64,000 bases of DNA from Cranoglanis bouderius. Taxonomy: Eukaryota > Chordata > Actinopteri > Siluriformes > Cranoglanididae. The stretch is taken from contig CM042560.1 of NCBI GenBank assembly GCA_023630585.1, positions 12,146,001 through 12,210,000 on the forward strand, given 5' to 3'. The notes beneath the pieces were generated by a model. That model worked only from the letters and a program-made list of their open reading frames with translations. It did no database searches and was not told the DNA's origin. The position numbers and the translations under genes are program-made. Shown in pieces: positions 48,790 through 62,222 of the stretch. Numbering within the stretch: the stretch's first letter is position 1; every line of letters starts with the position of its first letter.

Positions 48790-49010
48790 AGGCCCATCTC
48801 CAAGAAGTTAGAGAAGCTGAACAGGTGGCGCTGGAACAGTTCATTGCCTCACTTCTTGTTGGCACAGCAGAGTGGGTCCAGCGCCATCAGACTCTCTGGT
48901 AGATGCAATGCAGCTGGCAGAGGACCACGTCTGCATTTGCAAAAGCCCCGTCATCCCCACTTCTGAGTCCCCACCCACGCCGGCTCCAAAGAAGAAGTCT
49001 CAGCAAGCTG
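48790..49010 (+). pseudogene. Possible retrotransposon gag/SCAN-like fragment
   Basis: Plus-strand frames give AEQVALEQFIASLLVGTAEW followed by VQRHQTL, then after a frame change DAMQLAEDH. This resembles the SCAN-type segment found in gag proteins of Gmr1-like Ty3/gypsy elements and in SCAN zinc-finger proteins. Short, broken and identified only by recollection. Confidence 0.45.
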
Positions 49011-49614
49011 GAATAGGAGACAAGGATGAATCTCAGTGCACTGCCTAGGCCAAAATCCTCCTACATTTGAACTAATCTAGCATTCTTTTCTCCCCTCACT
49101 TCTACAGGATTCCACAGTTGATCCCCGAATTGCTGGCATGAGGCCCAGTTAGATCTGTTGGTGTTGCAGAGGGTTAGGGCCAAGGCACTTCCAGTCTGGT
49201 TGTCCACAAATCCTTGAGGTGATCCTTCTCCAATCCAGACTTGACATATTGAATACTGCTCAATACATCCACGTATTGAGGCCCCCTTCTAAAGAACTGG
49301 CATCCTAACTGAACAAGGCACATCATTTCCATCACAAACACTACAAGACAAATTAGTGGGAAATACAGTAATCCGAACAAACACATACCACCAACAAACC
49401 AATGAGTCAGTAGAGAAATGTGATTCATAGTTTGTGCACGATGATAGCAAAATGGTTGGAGCCTCTATTATTTGAGCTGTGGGGCTTTCCCCTTTTAATT
49501 GTAAGAAGAACACTTGGAGGATAATCCAACATCCAGGAATTCTGTAATTCTGTATATCTTGGACCAGAGAGTACAATCTTTTAGTAAAATTTGTGTGTAA
49601 ACGTTTGCATAAAT

Positions 49615-49803
49615 CAGTAGTCACCAGCCCTGTTCCTGGAGATCTACTGTACCTTCCTGAAGACTTTGGCTCCAACCATAATCATGCACAACTGACCATC
49701 TAATCATCTCCTTAAGAAGTTCTTGATCAACTAAAAATGTGTTTTGGTTTGAGATGAAACCTGGAGGAAGGTAGATCTCAAGGAAGAGGGTTGGTGATCA
49801 CTG
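49615..49803. mobile_element. hAT-type MITE
   Basis: 189 bp. The ends CAGTAGTCACCAGCCCTGTT and AGAGGGTTGGTGATCACTG are inverted, as are GGAGATCTAC and GTAGATCTCA next to them. The 8 bp flanks GCATAAAT (49607-49614) and GCGTAAAT (49804-49811) agree at seven positions. Confidence 0.82.
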
Positions 49804-50143
49804 GCGTAAATCAAACTGAACTAACCAGGTCAGGTTAGGGCTAGATCAGGAATGCGCTCTAATGTATTCGGGAACACTCTGGGTTCTGGTACACAGCACA
49901 CTATATGGCATAGTGTAGGTTGAGACGTACCAGATTGGTCACTTCTCTCTCTTTGAAATGTGCCAGTTTGATAAACACGGCTAATATATCACAATTCTAT
50001 ATGTATGTGTATGTGTTTGTGATTTATGCAATGATGACGCATGTGCTATGAACATCCTACCCCTTAGTAGGAGAAGAGTGGGAGTGGGAGGAGAATGCTC
50101 AGCAGCGTTGTCCCTAATCCCCTTTGTCGTGTTCTCCCTTTCC

Positions 50144-50148
<5 letters not shown>

Positions 50149-50191
<43 letters not shown>
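50149..50191. repeat. (CT)n microsatellite
   Basis: About 21 CT units. Confidence 0.95.
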
Positions 50192-50194
<3 letters not shown>

Positions 50195-50571
50195 GCTTCT
50201 CTGGTCCCAGCCCATAAAGCGTTGTGTGACAGTTTGATTGGAGATACAAAACACAGCCATTTACTATACTCACAGGGGCGAGAGTGTGAGACGGAGTGAG
50301 ACACAGGGACATCTTTATATCACATCTCATCTCATCACTGGGGTTGTTCCTCATATGTGCACTCAAGTAAAGTGTGTCTATATATGAGGTTTATATGTGT
50401 TTATGTTCTGAGTTACATAAAAGAAATACATAATCACAAAAATGACAAGAAGATGGATGAAGAGGGGAGGAAACGGAGGGGCAGCTCTAGACACACACCA
50501 CTGTCTGCAACAATGCATTAGAAATGCATGACTCTGCAGTAGCTGTGAGGAATAGGGGACCTGATAATCGT

Positions 50572-50572
<1 letters not shown>

Positions 50573-50661
<89 letters not shown>
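50573..50661. repeat. Long (GA)n microsatellite
   Basis: About 44 uninterrupted GA units. Confidence 0.97.
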
Positions 50662-50663
<2 letters not shown>

Positions 50664-51073
50664 ATGTTTTTATATCTTGTGGGGACCAAATTTCCCCACA
50701 AGGATAGAAATATCTGACAAATTTGACCATGCAGGGACATTTGGCTGGAGGCAGAAGAGCTAGAAGGGAAAGAATGATTGTTATTGTAGAATCTTTTATT
50801 GGCACATTCAGCACCTCTGCACACCGGATGCTCGAAGCAAAGGCAAGAGATCAGAACAAAGAGTAAAGGAGAAGGAATGAGAAAGAAAAATGCAAGTTCA
50901 TAAGCAGGGAGACAATAGCTTCGACACTTCAGAACCAAAATCTACCATTTATCCCAACATTCAACCATGCCTAGTGAATTAATCCGATTTTAATATGCAG
51001 ACCTTCAACAGAAAGGCATATGATGTAAATGCTAATGTAAAGAAACACGAGAAATATGTAACACCATCTAGAA

Positions 51074-51233
51074 CAGGGGGGTCAAACGCCTGGATGTCCA
51101 CAACAATTAAGATGTTTACATTCAACCTCTAAAGACATCGGGAATTATCTGGTGTGTTGAATCAGATGTGTTAAATAAGAAAAGTAGAAAGCTCAACTCT
51201 GCACTGTTCCAGGACTGTAGGCTGACACCCCTG
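51074..51233. mobile_element. hAT-type MITE with perfect 8 bp duplication
   Basis: 160 bp. Left end CAGGGGGGTCAAACGCCTGG and right end CTGTAGGCTGACACCCCTG are imperfect inverted copies. Flanks ATCTAGAA at 51066-51073 and 51234-51241 are identical. Confidence 0.85.
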
Positions 51234-52167
51234 ATCTAGAACAACGGTACTAGGGAGCTCGTGATAACAACAATATCGTATCACAGTAATAGCGATACAG
51301 AACATGTAAAAGTGGCAACTACTGTTGATGTCTTCTTCCTAATGTTATTACTGGGATATCTGTATTTAGTATTTAATATGGCATCAAGTATTACTTTCTA
51401 CTGCAATGAATGAAATAAAAAAAAAGGCTTTACTGAATGTCAGCTCAATATTTCAGCCTTTAACTTTAGCACTGGATAAAATTTAAGGCCACAGTCTGTT
51501 TGATAATTTATGGCCAGGATGTTTGAAATTCTTATTGGATTTATAAACTAGTGGCAATGCATGTTTATAATAATCTTATGGTGACTTCAGATATGTCTGT
51601 ATTAATATCGCATTCTATTTTCTGCTTCAACTTCATATGATAAAGTATTAGAGAGGCCAAAATATTGATGCGTTCGTATTGATGGCGAAAGCTAATGACT
51701 GTGTAGTCCAGGCTTTATTACTGCATGGAATCTTAGGAACGAACAATGCTTACAAAGATTATTATCAAGTATATTAAATAATCACTTTTAACTATGATCA
51801 GTGCCAATATTATCGGATCACATTGATGTCTAGATCCATCAAAGGATATATGCATCTGTAGTTGAATAAATGTGTCGTTATAAATGGTGTGGTTAGTAAA
51901 GTAATGTTTACGTGGTTTTTGGACATCACTACAAAATGTTTGTACCATCACTGCAAAATTTAGCACAATATTGCCATCATCGTTGTCATATTAGCCACCA
52001 TAAGACTCTACCCACATACTATAAACTAAACTATAAACTTTACACAATTATAAATAAACTATAAATGTATACATTTTATAAACTATGTTAAAAACATATC
52101 TGTCATTAGTTATTTACTATAGTAAGACATCATTAACTCGAGATATGCTTAAAGACACATTCTGGAA

Positions 52168-52198
52168 GACACACACACACACACACACACACACACAA
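52168..52198. repeat. (CA)n microsatellite
   Basis: About 14 CA units. Confidence 0.95.
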
Positions 52199-52746
52199 CG
52201 GCACCAAGCCCTCAGAGATTTTTCACTGTCTGTCTTTTTCACTTTCTGTGCTTCGCTCTCCTTCACCCGTGACGTGCATCTGATGTCACAGCCTAACAGG
52301 CATTCAGAGCCAATCAGACATAAAGACACAAACAAGGCCCTGGGCCTTGGGAGGGTATGAGAGGCATGAATGTGTGTGCCTCAATGACTCATCAGGCCAC
52401 ATTACACATGTCCTGTCCCACCACCACCCCCACACCTCTATACATACTCACACACACGCACACACACATACACACACACTGATATGCACCATGCTATACG
52501 GTCTCTGATGTCATACAGCAACAGGAATAAAGCCTTCTACTGCCAGAGAGGCAAACTGCAATTCTAAAAACAATGAAAGGTCTTTTTCTTCCTCCCGAAT
52601 GACCCTGATATGTTCTGTTTAAATTACTTAAGCCTTGTGAGGAATATGAGTAAATCTGAACAGTATTACTGATTAAAAAAAAAAAAAAACTAGACAGCTC
52701 TACTGGATGGAAATATTACAAATCATAGTTTTTCCCGATGAACAGT

Positions 52747-53130
52747 CAGGTCCATAAGTATTTGGACAGTGACACAATCTTCGTAATTATGCCTCCTTGG
52801 AAATGAAGCAATCAAGATGTGACTGCAGTATTGCAATGCAAATTCAACACTTGGAATCAACTCAAGACCATTAATCTCCTTAATTTGTCATGAAATAACA
52901 AGGAAAAAGGCCACACCTGGCCATAACACTGCTTATCAGTCAATTGTCCAATTACTTTTGGCTATAAAAAGAATGGCTATAATTCCTAAACGTTTAATGC
53001 AATATTTTATGTTAAACCTCTTGAATTAAAGCTGAAAGTCTACACTTCAATCACATCTTGACTGCTTCATTTCAAATCCATTGTGGTGCTGTACGAAGAT
53101 TGCGTCACTGTCCAAATACTTATGGACCTG
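52747..53130. mobile_element. Tc1-type MITE
   Basis: 384 bp with inverted ends CAGGTCCATAAGTATTTGGA and TCCAAATACTTATGGACCTG. The next 18 bases (CAGTGACACAATCTTCGT / ACGAAGATTGCGTCACTG) also mirror. Non-coding. The outer flanks are not a clean TA pair. Confidence 0.82.
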
Positions 53131-54918
53131 ATCGTATCTTTAAAATTATATGATGTCCGTAGATCTAGTAACGCTCTTACAAATGACATACTGCACCTTT
53201 ATTACTTTTAAAGGGGAACGGATGAGTCGCTATGTATACAAACACACACACACACACACACGTGATTTTCTACATACTGAAAACATACTGGTGATGGAAA
53301 ATTTCCAATATCTTGGTTCAACTGGGTCGAAATCTTACTGATACATAGACACAAATAAAACCGCCATGTATGAACACTATTCCTAATTTTTTGCTGCGAG
53401 AGAGAGAATTTGGACCATTTCACGCACCATTTCCATGCTACACTTGTTCGATTCAGGCCCATTTGGCCCTCTTGTATTTGTGCCAGAGCCATCAATCACA
53501 AAGCAGAGTTGATGGACGGCTTCAGCACCAAAGCTGTGATCGAAAAGTTTTGCATCAGCCTTCGGATTTTAATCGCGCCACATTACAGCGTATTGAATTA
53601 TCCTGAAGGAGAGAAGGAGTTCTGTAACATGGTGTAATGTGCTAGCAGCAGGAATAATCCTCTACATCAACATAATATCAAACGTGTTAAACACCAGTAT
53701 GTACGTCACTACATAACATAACCACAATAACAAACAATGACGGCGATGAAAGCACTCAGGTGTTTCATCCTGGTATCAGTTAGACCCTTATTGGTATCAG
53801 GGCCAATATTGGAATGAAACCCTCTATCAGGATTTAATTGGATTTGACATATTTCTGATCCGATCTCATGTAAGCTGGCTTACATGATGAAAATTGTGTA
53901 GGTGAACAAAATGACACAAAACACCTCAGAGTGTGCTGTCATGTTGTCAGTTATTGTGAGGACGTCAGTATCGGGGATCAGTCAATAGCTGATATTGGTG
54001 TTATGCTGGAAATTGCGTAACTGGACCAGAAAAACCAAAGGAAATGTCGATTTAGACAGAACCAGCTTCGTTAGTGCTTATTTATCAAAGACATGGCCAC
54101 ACTCATGATTCCATTAGTGTATGTGCATAAAATTAACATAAACTCCAGCATCTGTTTATTTGAAAAGAAATCAGAAAGCAATCAGGTACTAGCTTATTAT
54201 GCACCACTGAAGACTTGGAGTAGGCAAGTACATTCTTCATCACCAAATTGTTGGTTCACTAGCTAACTATCCAAACTAGCTAGCTAATATTCCAGCTTCT
54301 GGTGGTATCTTCAAGTCAACGGTTTAATATATTTTTAACATAGGAGGGATCTCGGGCAGCTATCCATATACCAGAGCATTCTAGATGCAATCACTTTCAG
54401 ATAACTGGCTGTAATATTTTGCTGTAATGATGTCTGCTGCCATGAGTTATGCTATCGTAGTCGTATCTTGACAAAGACAGCTTTAGATTTGCCTGTCGCT
54501 TCATCCGTATAGGTTTCTATCCTTGGTGGCAGAGGCATGTGCAGTGGAGGTGGCTGAAAATAAAACAAAACTCATAAGCCTGGTTCAGAGCTTCCAAGCT
54601 TTCATTCATCAGTAACTGAGGTAATGTTTGCAAAGAAAACTGGCCAAAAAGCAAGACATCAGCTACTCTCTTAACTTTTAGAATAATGAAATGAAACAGC
54701 TACACAGATATTTACGTATACGTGATATATCATGATATAGCCAGAGCACTAACTTCAGGGATTGTTGTAATAACAAAATGACACAGATTATGTAGTATAA
54801 CATCTATAGACATTCATTCATTATTATTTAATGATATTAGTATTATATTAGTATTTAAATATATTACTGATATATTAGTATTTGTTTTAATAGATGGAAC
54901 TTGTCAGACTGTGTATTC

Positions 54919-54921
<3 letters not shown>

Positions 54922-54955
<34 letters not shown>
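54922..54955. repeat. (ATT)n microsatellite
   Basis: Eleven TTA units. Confidence 0.95.
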
Positions 54956-55394
54956 TGATTAACTGTTCTTGATTGCTCTCTTCTACAAGGTAGAATGGAG
55001 GTAAAAGACTCTCTGGCTCCAGATACCCATCGATGGTGACTCAGCACAACATCGCTTTGATGACATGGCATCTTCCATCAACACTGACACATATATGAGA
55101 AATAAAATGATAATGCCTCTATCTCTCTTCTCTCAGACGACCCTGTCGGTATTCAGCATCCATACAGCTGAAGACAAAATCCTTTCTGTTTCTTTTGTTC
55201 TTTCGTTTCTCGTTCTTTTCGGTTTAATATTCCTCCACAGGCACGTTACTGGCGAGATGGCTGCGGCGGCAATAAAGTTGGATTATTTTTAGCAGCATGT
55301 GCTTATGTAAGAGCTCTTCCTTCTGCCCTCCACAACAACTCTCTCAAAAAAGGCCAAACTGTTTATGCCGATTAACTGAGTGAATTCGAGAAAG

Positions 55395-55399
<5 letters not shown>

Positions 55400-55456
<57 letters not shown>
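55400..55456. repeat. (GA)n microsatellite
   Basis: About 28 GA units. Confidence 0.96.
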
Positions 55457-55459
<3 letters not shown>

Positions 55460-55699
55460 GAAACAGAAATGGCGAAATAACTAACGAGAAATGAAATGAT
55501 TAGCACAAATATTTTGCTAGGTAATGAAGTCTTAATCACAATTTTTCAATGATTTCAAATGATCATTTTAAATAAACATATTTTCTGACTATACTGTAAA
55601 GGTACAGTTCCTTTAAAGATGCCTACAGATGATCAGCGGCAAAAATGCTCTCTGCAGTGCAACACAGCACACGCTTTGGCGGTGATTACGGTGGTTACT

Positions 55700-56380
55700 T
55701 ATTATGGTTACTTGTAACTTAATGAAGCCACATGATACTAAATGGAGGTCATGAAATCATAATAGGTGCACAGAATGGCGTTGGGGGTTCGAATCCCACC
55801 TCCACCCTGTGTGCGTGGAGTTTGCGTGCTTCGAGGGCTTCCTCCGAGTACTCCGGTACCCTTCCCCAGTCCAAAGACATGCGTTGTAGGCTGACTGGCA
55901 TTTCCAAATTGTCCGTAGTGTGTGGATGGGTGTGTGACTGTGCCCTGTGATGGGTTGGCACCCAGTCCAAGGTGTCACCCCCTTCCCATGAGCCCCAAGT
56001 TCCCTGTGATAGGCTCCAGGCTAACCACGACCCTGTATAGGATAAGCGGTACGGAAAATGGACGGATGGATGGATTTTCCAATGTTTTTGTTAATTCAAT
56101 ACACTCTCTTGTCAACAGTTTGAAAGACAGTTCGTGGACTTTCAAGGGTGGATACTAATAATTAAATAACAGTGTCAAATTTATGTATTTAATATTGATC
56201 TCAAATGGTGTTTCATTGTTTTTTGAGTGCATTTACCACCCAAAAACATAAATTTCAGCAAGTCATATTGTGGTTGAATGAAAGTGGCAGACAGTGACAA
56301 TTTTTGTCGAGAAAATATGTGCGTGACTCTGATTTAACTTCTGAACAGTGATAACGTCTGTAGTTATATCTGAAGTCTGA
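55700..56380. repeat. Interspersed repeat interrupted by a SINE
   Basis: Left piece (AAATGGAGGTCATGAAATCA) and right piece (AAATAACAGTGTCAAATTTA, GATCTCAAATGG, TCTGAAGTCTGAAAAC) match the element at 20740-21060 in order. The SINE at 55765-56075 lies between them. Confidence 0.5.
55765..56075 (+). mobile_element. tRNA-derived SINE copy
   Basis: B-box-like GGGGGTTCGAATCCCACC at the left, body CAGTCCAAAGACATGCGTTG and TAGGCTGACTGGCATTTCCA, tail GGATAAGCGGTACGGAAAAT with GGATGGATGGAT. The A-box region is missing or very short. Same family as 16521-16862. Confidence 0.72.
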
Positions 56381-56515
56381 AAACAATTACCGGACAAAAG
56401 CCAACCACTATCAGGATCAAACATGTATCTTTAATTAACCAAGAAAATTGCAATCCCAATTTAAACACTACTAAATGAGCAGCCCTACATCCAACATACT
56501 GCAAGGTGCCAATGC

Positions 56516-56520
<5 letters not shown>

Positions 56521-56572
<52 letters not shown>
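56521..56572. repeat. (GA)n microsatellite
   Basis: Twenty-six GA units. Confidence 0.96.
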
Positions 56573-56575
<3 letters not shown>

Positions 56576-57059
56576 AGGAGTGAGCTGAACACCCACACAG
56601 ACTGCCTGTCAAGGTCACACCTGCCATAGCCAGTCTCTCTGACACACTGTGTATGTGTCTATGTATACATGTGAAGTGTCTAACTAAATAACGGTAGCAT
56701 TCACTCTAACATCTGCCTATAGACCCCCACTTAGGCAAACACTTCAGGACATCAGCAGAGTTTGTGTTTGTGTGTGTGTATTAATCAGCAGGTCTTAGGG
56801 GGTATTAGCCAGGGGAATGGGTTGGAAGAGGCTCTGGGCCTGGAAGCCTCTCTGAAGCAGTGATGAAACAGATCGATGAGGCCGAGGCGCCCTTTGATAA
56901 AGAGTGAGATTAGCTGAATGACAGCCAAATCGGACAGCTCAGCCAGCCTCGTTAGTGTAATGATGTGTGAACCTGTGTGTGTGTTAGGAAAGGAGAATGC
57001 ATTGTAGCTTGCATGTGTTCAAGATGAAAAGCTGAACTGGAATATGTCAAGTTTTAGCT

Positions 57060-57250
57060 ACAGTGGTGCTTTAAAGTTTGTGAACCCTTTAGAATTTTCT
57101 ATATATCTGCATAAATATGACCTAAAACATCATCAGATTTTCACACAAGTCCTAAAAGCAGATAAAGAGAACCCAATTAAACAAATGAGACAAAAAATAT
57201 TACTTGGTCACTTATTTACTGTGGAAAACGATCGATTTACGAAGAAATCC
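57060..57250. mobile_element. Isolated Tc1-type terminal repeat
   Basis: CAGTGGTGCTTTAAAGTTTG then TGAACCCTTTAGAATTTTCT and AAAACATCATCAGATTTTCA are the recognisable end of a widespread teleost Tc1-type element. No transposase or opposite end nearby. The 76-codon ORF across it is therefore unlikely to be a gene. Confidence 0.6.
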
Positions 57251-57639
57251 ATTCGCATCCAGCTTAATAAATGAGACAAATTATGGCATATCGTTGATAT
57301 TTCTGTCACAGTCAACAACTACGTAGTTACTCATAAGAACAAGCTGATTATATTAACATATATGGTTGACCAAACTGTTTAATTTTGCCACATTTTCCAT
57401 AATAAGACTCACTACATCAGTGCTGATGCATTCATGACACATTCTCTATGTCAAACTAGAGAAGAGTTATGCATTATTGTGCCTAATAGTGAAAACGGAC
57501 TCACACATAATATAGACAAGAGATTTCCGTCATTATTCTATTAATATTCCAGTATTATTACTTGTTGTTTTCTGTTTATATTTCTTTTGCATTAACATAT
57601 GCGGGTAGTTTCATTTCTTTCTTTTGTATATTGCACACT

Positions 57640-57895
57640 ATTACCTCCGGGTACTCCGGTTTCCTCCCCCACTCCAAAGACATGTGTTGTAGGCTGATTG
57701 GCATCTGTAAATTGTCTGTAGTGTGTGCATGTGTGTGTGAATGTGTGTGCGATTGTGCCCTGCGATAGGTTAGCAGCCCATCCAGGGTGCCCTCCACCTT
57801 GTGCCCCGAGTCCCCTGTGATAAGCTCCAGGTTCCCCGCGACCCTGTGTACAATAAGCGGTACAGAAAATTGATGGATGGATGGATCTATGGATG
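57640..57895 (+). mobile_element. tRNA-derived SINE, 5' truncated
   Basis: Starts within the body (CCGGGTACTCCGGTTTCCTC), continues GTAGGCTGATTGGCATCTGT and ends with AATAAGCGGTACAGAAAATT and GGATGGATGGAT. The tRNA-like head is absent. Confidence 0.72.
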
Positions 57896-58010
57896 GATAA
57901 CCTTTTCTTTCTATGGAAAGAAAAGAATAACCTAAAGTGCACAGACAGCCACTTTTAGGCTTAGGCCTTCTAGGATTACTATTTATAACACTTTTGTACA
58001 TGTTAAATAA

Positions 58011-58110
<100 letters not shown>

Positions 58111-58957
58111 ATAATATTTCTTTCCCTAGTTTGTTGAAAAATCAAATGTCTTCGAAATCTGTGTGATATTTTCTCTATATCACTCAGTCCTACTGCATAT
58201 ATAAGGGATAATCCATGGATAGGCACTACACTATTTTAAAGCATGATGTGGAGGCAAAGAACCACCCAATGTGAAGTGGAGCGCATTAAAAATGGTGTAA
58301 CACACCTAGCCGTGGATCATCCCGCTGATAACATGCTCACTTGCCAGCATTGACAAATTAAAGCTGTCATTGATGTTTGCAGCGCAAAATTTGACTGAAG
58401 AGATAAAAATATCAGTTAATTTTCGTTAGTTATTATATAGATCGTCGTTAGATCTAGAATTCTGTCTGCTCTAAATCATTTGAGTTGAATTTAGAAATTA
58501 ATTTGAATTAATTATAATAAATAGTTATTAGAGGGTGAAGCTGTGATTTTAACTACTGTATACAACTGAACTGTATGTTACTATGGTTACAATTGTTTAT
58601 AGGCAGCGCATTACTTGATTAAATTGACTGGAACTACCTGTGCATTCATCGGTTTGAACGCACACCTTCCAGTCAATCAGAATTGAGTATTCAGACAGAC
58701 CACGGTATAAGTCTATATATTCCATGAGTGTGCATGCACATATACAGTAAACATGTGTCTAAGCTGATAATGCATAACGCGGTCTGTAATTACCGAATGG
58801 CCAGGTGACCTCGCAGGCATTAGTTATTCCTGAGACACAATGTTCCTGACTTGCCTAGCAACCACATCCCATAATTCACACAGCACCCTGCTTACTACAT
58901 AGGAATAGGAATAAAAATAGGAATTAAAAAACTACCGGAGCAAAAGAACAGACAGGA

Positions 58958-58965
58958 AGAGAGAG

Positions 58966-59051
<86 letters not shown>
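58958..59051. repeat. Long (GA)n microsatellite
   Basis: About 45 GA units with one CGA interruption. Confidence 0.97.
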
Positions 59052-59058
<7 letters not shown>

Positions 59059-59644
59059 TGTGTCGGGTACAAATATTATGTGAATGTATTAGTTAGGAGT
59101 CGAAAAAAGCAGAGGTACGTTTATAGAAACATCAAAAGTGTGGTAAAAGGAGTGACCTCCCATGCTTCTAATGTCCTCGTCCATTACCTAATGTGTTCAC
59201 TGGGTCGTGGGAATTTGCAGGAGGGTCCAAAAGTTCACTACCAAGAGCTGTTTTTATTTCATCTGTCAACAAATCGTAATTCTACAATGTACCAGAGTTG
59301 ACTCGTTAATCACGATTATAAATAAATATTTAAATATTGATGCCAGATGCCAGTTCTCTCCATTTATTTGGCTCACTTTAAAAAGGGCTAGCCTTTCTGG
59401 ATAAGAAGTCTATATTAAATCTCTTTCAAAGTTCACCATTTCTTGTTTTACAACAAGGCGGTGAATCACATGTTCCCTTCTCACTGAACATCAACCAGTG
59501 AGCATTCAATGTACAGTAGCTTCAATAGACTTCAAAAGTCAGGATGGGTTCAGGGATTTGGTAATTGTACTGTAAATTATTTAACAGCCTCTTGGAACAC
59601 ATCACACCCGCCACATTTCTATGACAACCAGGTTCAAGCGTGTA

Positions 59645-59648
<4 letters not shown>

Positions 59649-59693
<45 letters not shown>
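59649..59693. repeat. (GT)n microsatellite
   Basis: About 22 GT units. Confidence 0.95.
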
Positions 59694-59696
<3 letters not shown>

Positions 59697-60525
59697 CACG
59701 CCCACTTTTTTTCATGTCCGTGTCACAGTGAAAAGGCCTCCATGAGTAAGCAGCAGCACAGCACAAACACTACACATAAAGCCTGGCTTTATTAGATTAC
59801 ACAAAAGAAACATCTGCATTTCAGGTGAACCAGCATCCATGCTCAGTGGAAAATCATAATATTAAAGGAACAGTTCTCATTCACACCGTTCACCGAAGAA
59901 AACATGCTTGCTGTCTGACAACTGGTTCTTTAGTTTTGCATTGAAAATGCAATGGATATTTCCTACCAGATACCGACATTCACTTTGTACTGTAGCTTCG
60001 GTGCAAAAGTAATGAACCAAACATCAGTGACCAAATATGTTTTGGGTGATCGACTACATTTGGGGTAAGGGGAGCATTACAAATAAAATACATAAAAGTA
60101 CATTTTATTTTAAATAAGTAGTTTCTTTCAAAAGCTAAGCATGAACAAGAAGGAGCAGAGTCAAGGCTGTTTGGAATCGAAGGAAACACATGCTGGTTTG
60201 TGAATGTAGCAGTAGAAATGCTGATGGGAACATTATTGGAACGTTGACGGAACGCTTATGTGAGACAAATGGCTGTGATATGGGGTGTGAAGATAATTTG
60301 GTACTAGCACCATCATCTCATGTCATACAGAGCACGCATGACTGACACAGATGCATTATGAAGGCACAAAAATGATAAATTAATCAAACAACCAACAGGA
60401 AACCGCTGAGAGGAAGAGAGCTGGGTTTGTACAGCAGTCGTTTGCCAGTGAGAACATCTGGTTTGTTGCACTGACTAGCTTGGTATTACTGTGTAGCTGT
60501 GATTGGAGGAGCTCTGCTCTGCTCC

Positions 60526-60542
60526 ACCCCCCCCCCACCCCC

Positions 60543-60573
<31 letters not shown>

Positions 60574-60577
60574 ACAT
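60526..60577. repeat. Poly-C then (CA)n
   Basis: About 33 bases that are C apart from one A, followed by nine CA units. Homopolymer length may be inaccurate. Confidence 0.9.
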
Positions 60578-62222
60578 ATGCCTATGACAGCTGCTTTTGT
60601 GTCATTAGGGCAGAAAGGAAGGACTTACTTTTCCTGAGCTTTTTCTCAACCTACGTGTCATGCACATCGACATCATGTAAACATCATGAGGCTCTCGTTC
60701 ATGGATTACATACAGTAAGTAACCTCTGGCGTTCATATCCATACGCAGTTCTGAATCACACTCAGTAACACCTGACAGGACAAACAAGTACAACAAGGCA
60801 AAAATTTGTTACGATCCGCTTTGGCACTGGAAGACGGAGCCTGTTCTTCAGCAATCACTCATTCAAGTTGGGGCACAGTGCATAATGGCAAGTTAACTGC
60901 ACTCTTTAGAAATCACCTGACCAATCACATGACAAGAGGAACCACTCTGAATAAAATACGAGCGGTTATCTGAAAATAAATTACAGTTGGGATGCCACGG
61001 TAAGTGTAAAGCAAATGACTGGTTGAAAGTTACAGGCAACCGTCCTGTTTATCTAAGCGGTGGGGCCAAGTAGAGAAAACAGATCAATGCAATATCAACA
61101 CTAAATGCAACGGACACCACTCCATGAAGGAAGACACATCTCTGCCCTTTTCCTGCTTTCATGCGGTATTGAATCCAGTGACAATAACCAAGAGGACTGT
61201 TTACAATGCCACCATTTTGCTAGTGGTAGTAGCTTGGTTAAAGTTGTTTTTTTTTTTAACGTGAGAAAACCTGATCAATGGATTTACGAGTGAGCCAGAG
61301 TGAGCGGGCCTACCTGAGTTATGAGTCTGACATTTTCTCTCCTCTGCACATAACAATCCATTTTGCAAAAGGACAACGACCACAAGGCACCACACTCGCC
61401 AAGAGAGATGAGCATTTTAACCACTTTTACTACACAAATATCCACATTTTCAAATGTATTGTATCCACATCTGACAAGTGAATATTTAATAAGGTTATTA
61501 AAAGAACAAGAAAACATAAAAGGTTTAATATTTGTTTACTGCATGTAGCTAGAACTACAGTGTAAAAGTTTAAAACTGTCCCAAGCTTAAGTATAGAAAA
61601 CAGCACTGTGTTTTCCCTAACAGCTCAAAAATGCACAATGTGGTCCTGTTAATCTTAAACACTACAATATTTAAGAGTCTTAGAGTATTAGCATGTTGTC
61701 ATGTTGAGACAAAAGGCAAATTCAAAGAGAATTTCAACATTCCACCATTCCAAGAAACGAGAATTTCCCATTTTCTGCACTCTCCTCTCTCTCTTTATCC
61801 TTCTATCCCATAATCTCAATCTGGGCACCTAAAGGCTGCATCACTTTGGGGACAGTAAGGACCAGCGGCAGCTTGTGACCAGAGATTATGGTGGAGCAAG
61901 ATGACATTAATAACGGCATAGCCGCAACACAGAGTCTAGCAGCTCATTTAGAATGGTTTTAGATGTTTGTTCTACTGTAAACAAGCCTTTCCAGGTTTCA
62001 GCAAAATTTCTATACCAGCTATATCTTTTATTTAAAAAAAAACACACACACACAAAAGACATGAAACATGAAAAAAGCCCAAACATTTTGGGTGTTTGAA
62101 AAAGACAATTTTCTTCTTTTTTTTTAAATCATGGTGTGCATGCATTTCTGATGTTAGGACCTTATACTCTCTATAAATCCTCCTCTCCCTCTCTAAATCT
62201 TTGCAGTATATTTTAGAAATTA

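Noticed and set aside
53370..53637. Overlapping plus-strand ORFs near 53.5 kb as an exon
   Set aside because: No recognised protein similarity and no convincing splice sites; left unannotated.
57044..57274. 76-codon plus-strand ORF
   Set aside because: It overlaps a known-type Tc1 terminal repeat and shows no protein features.
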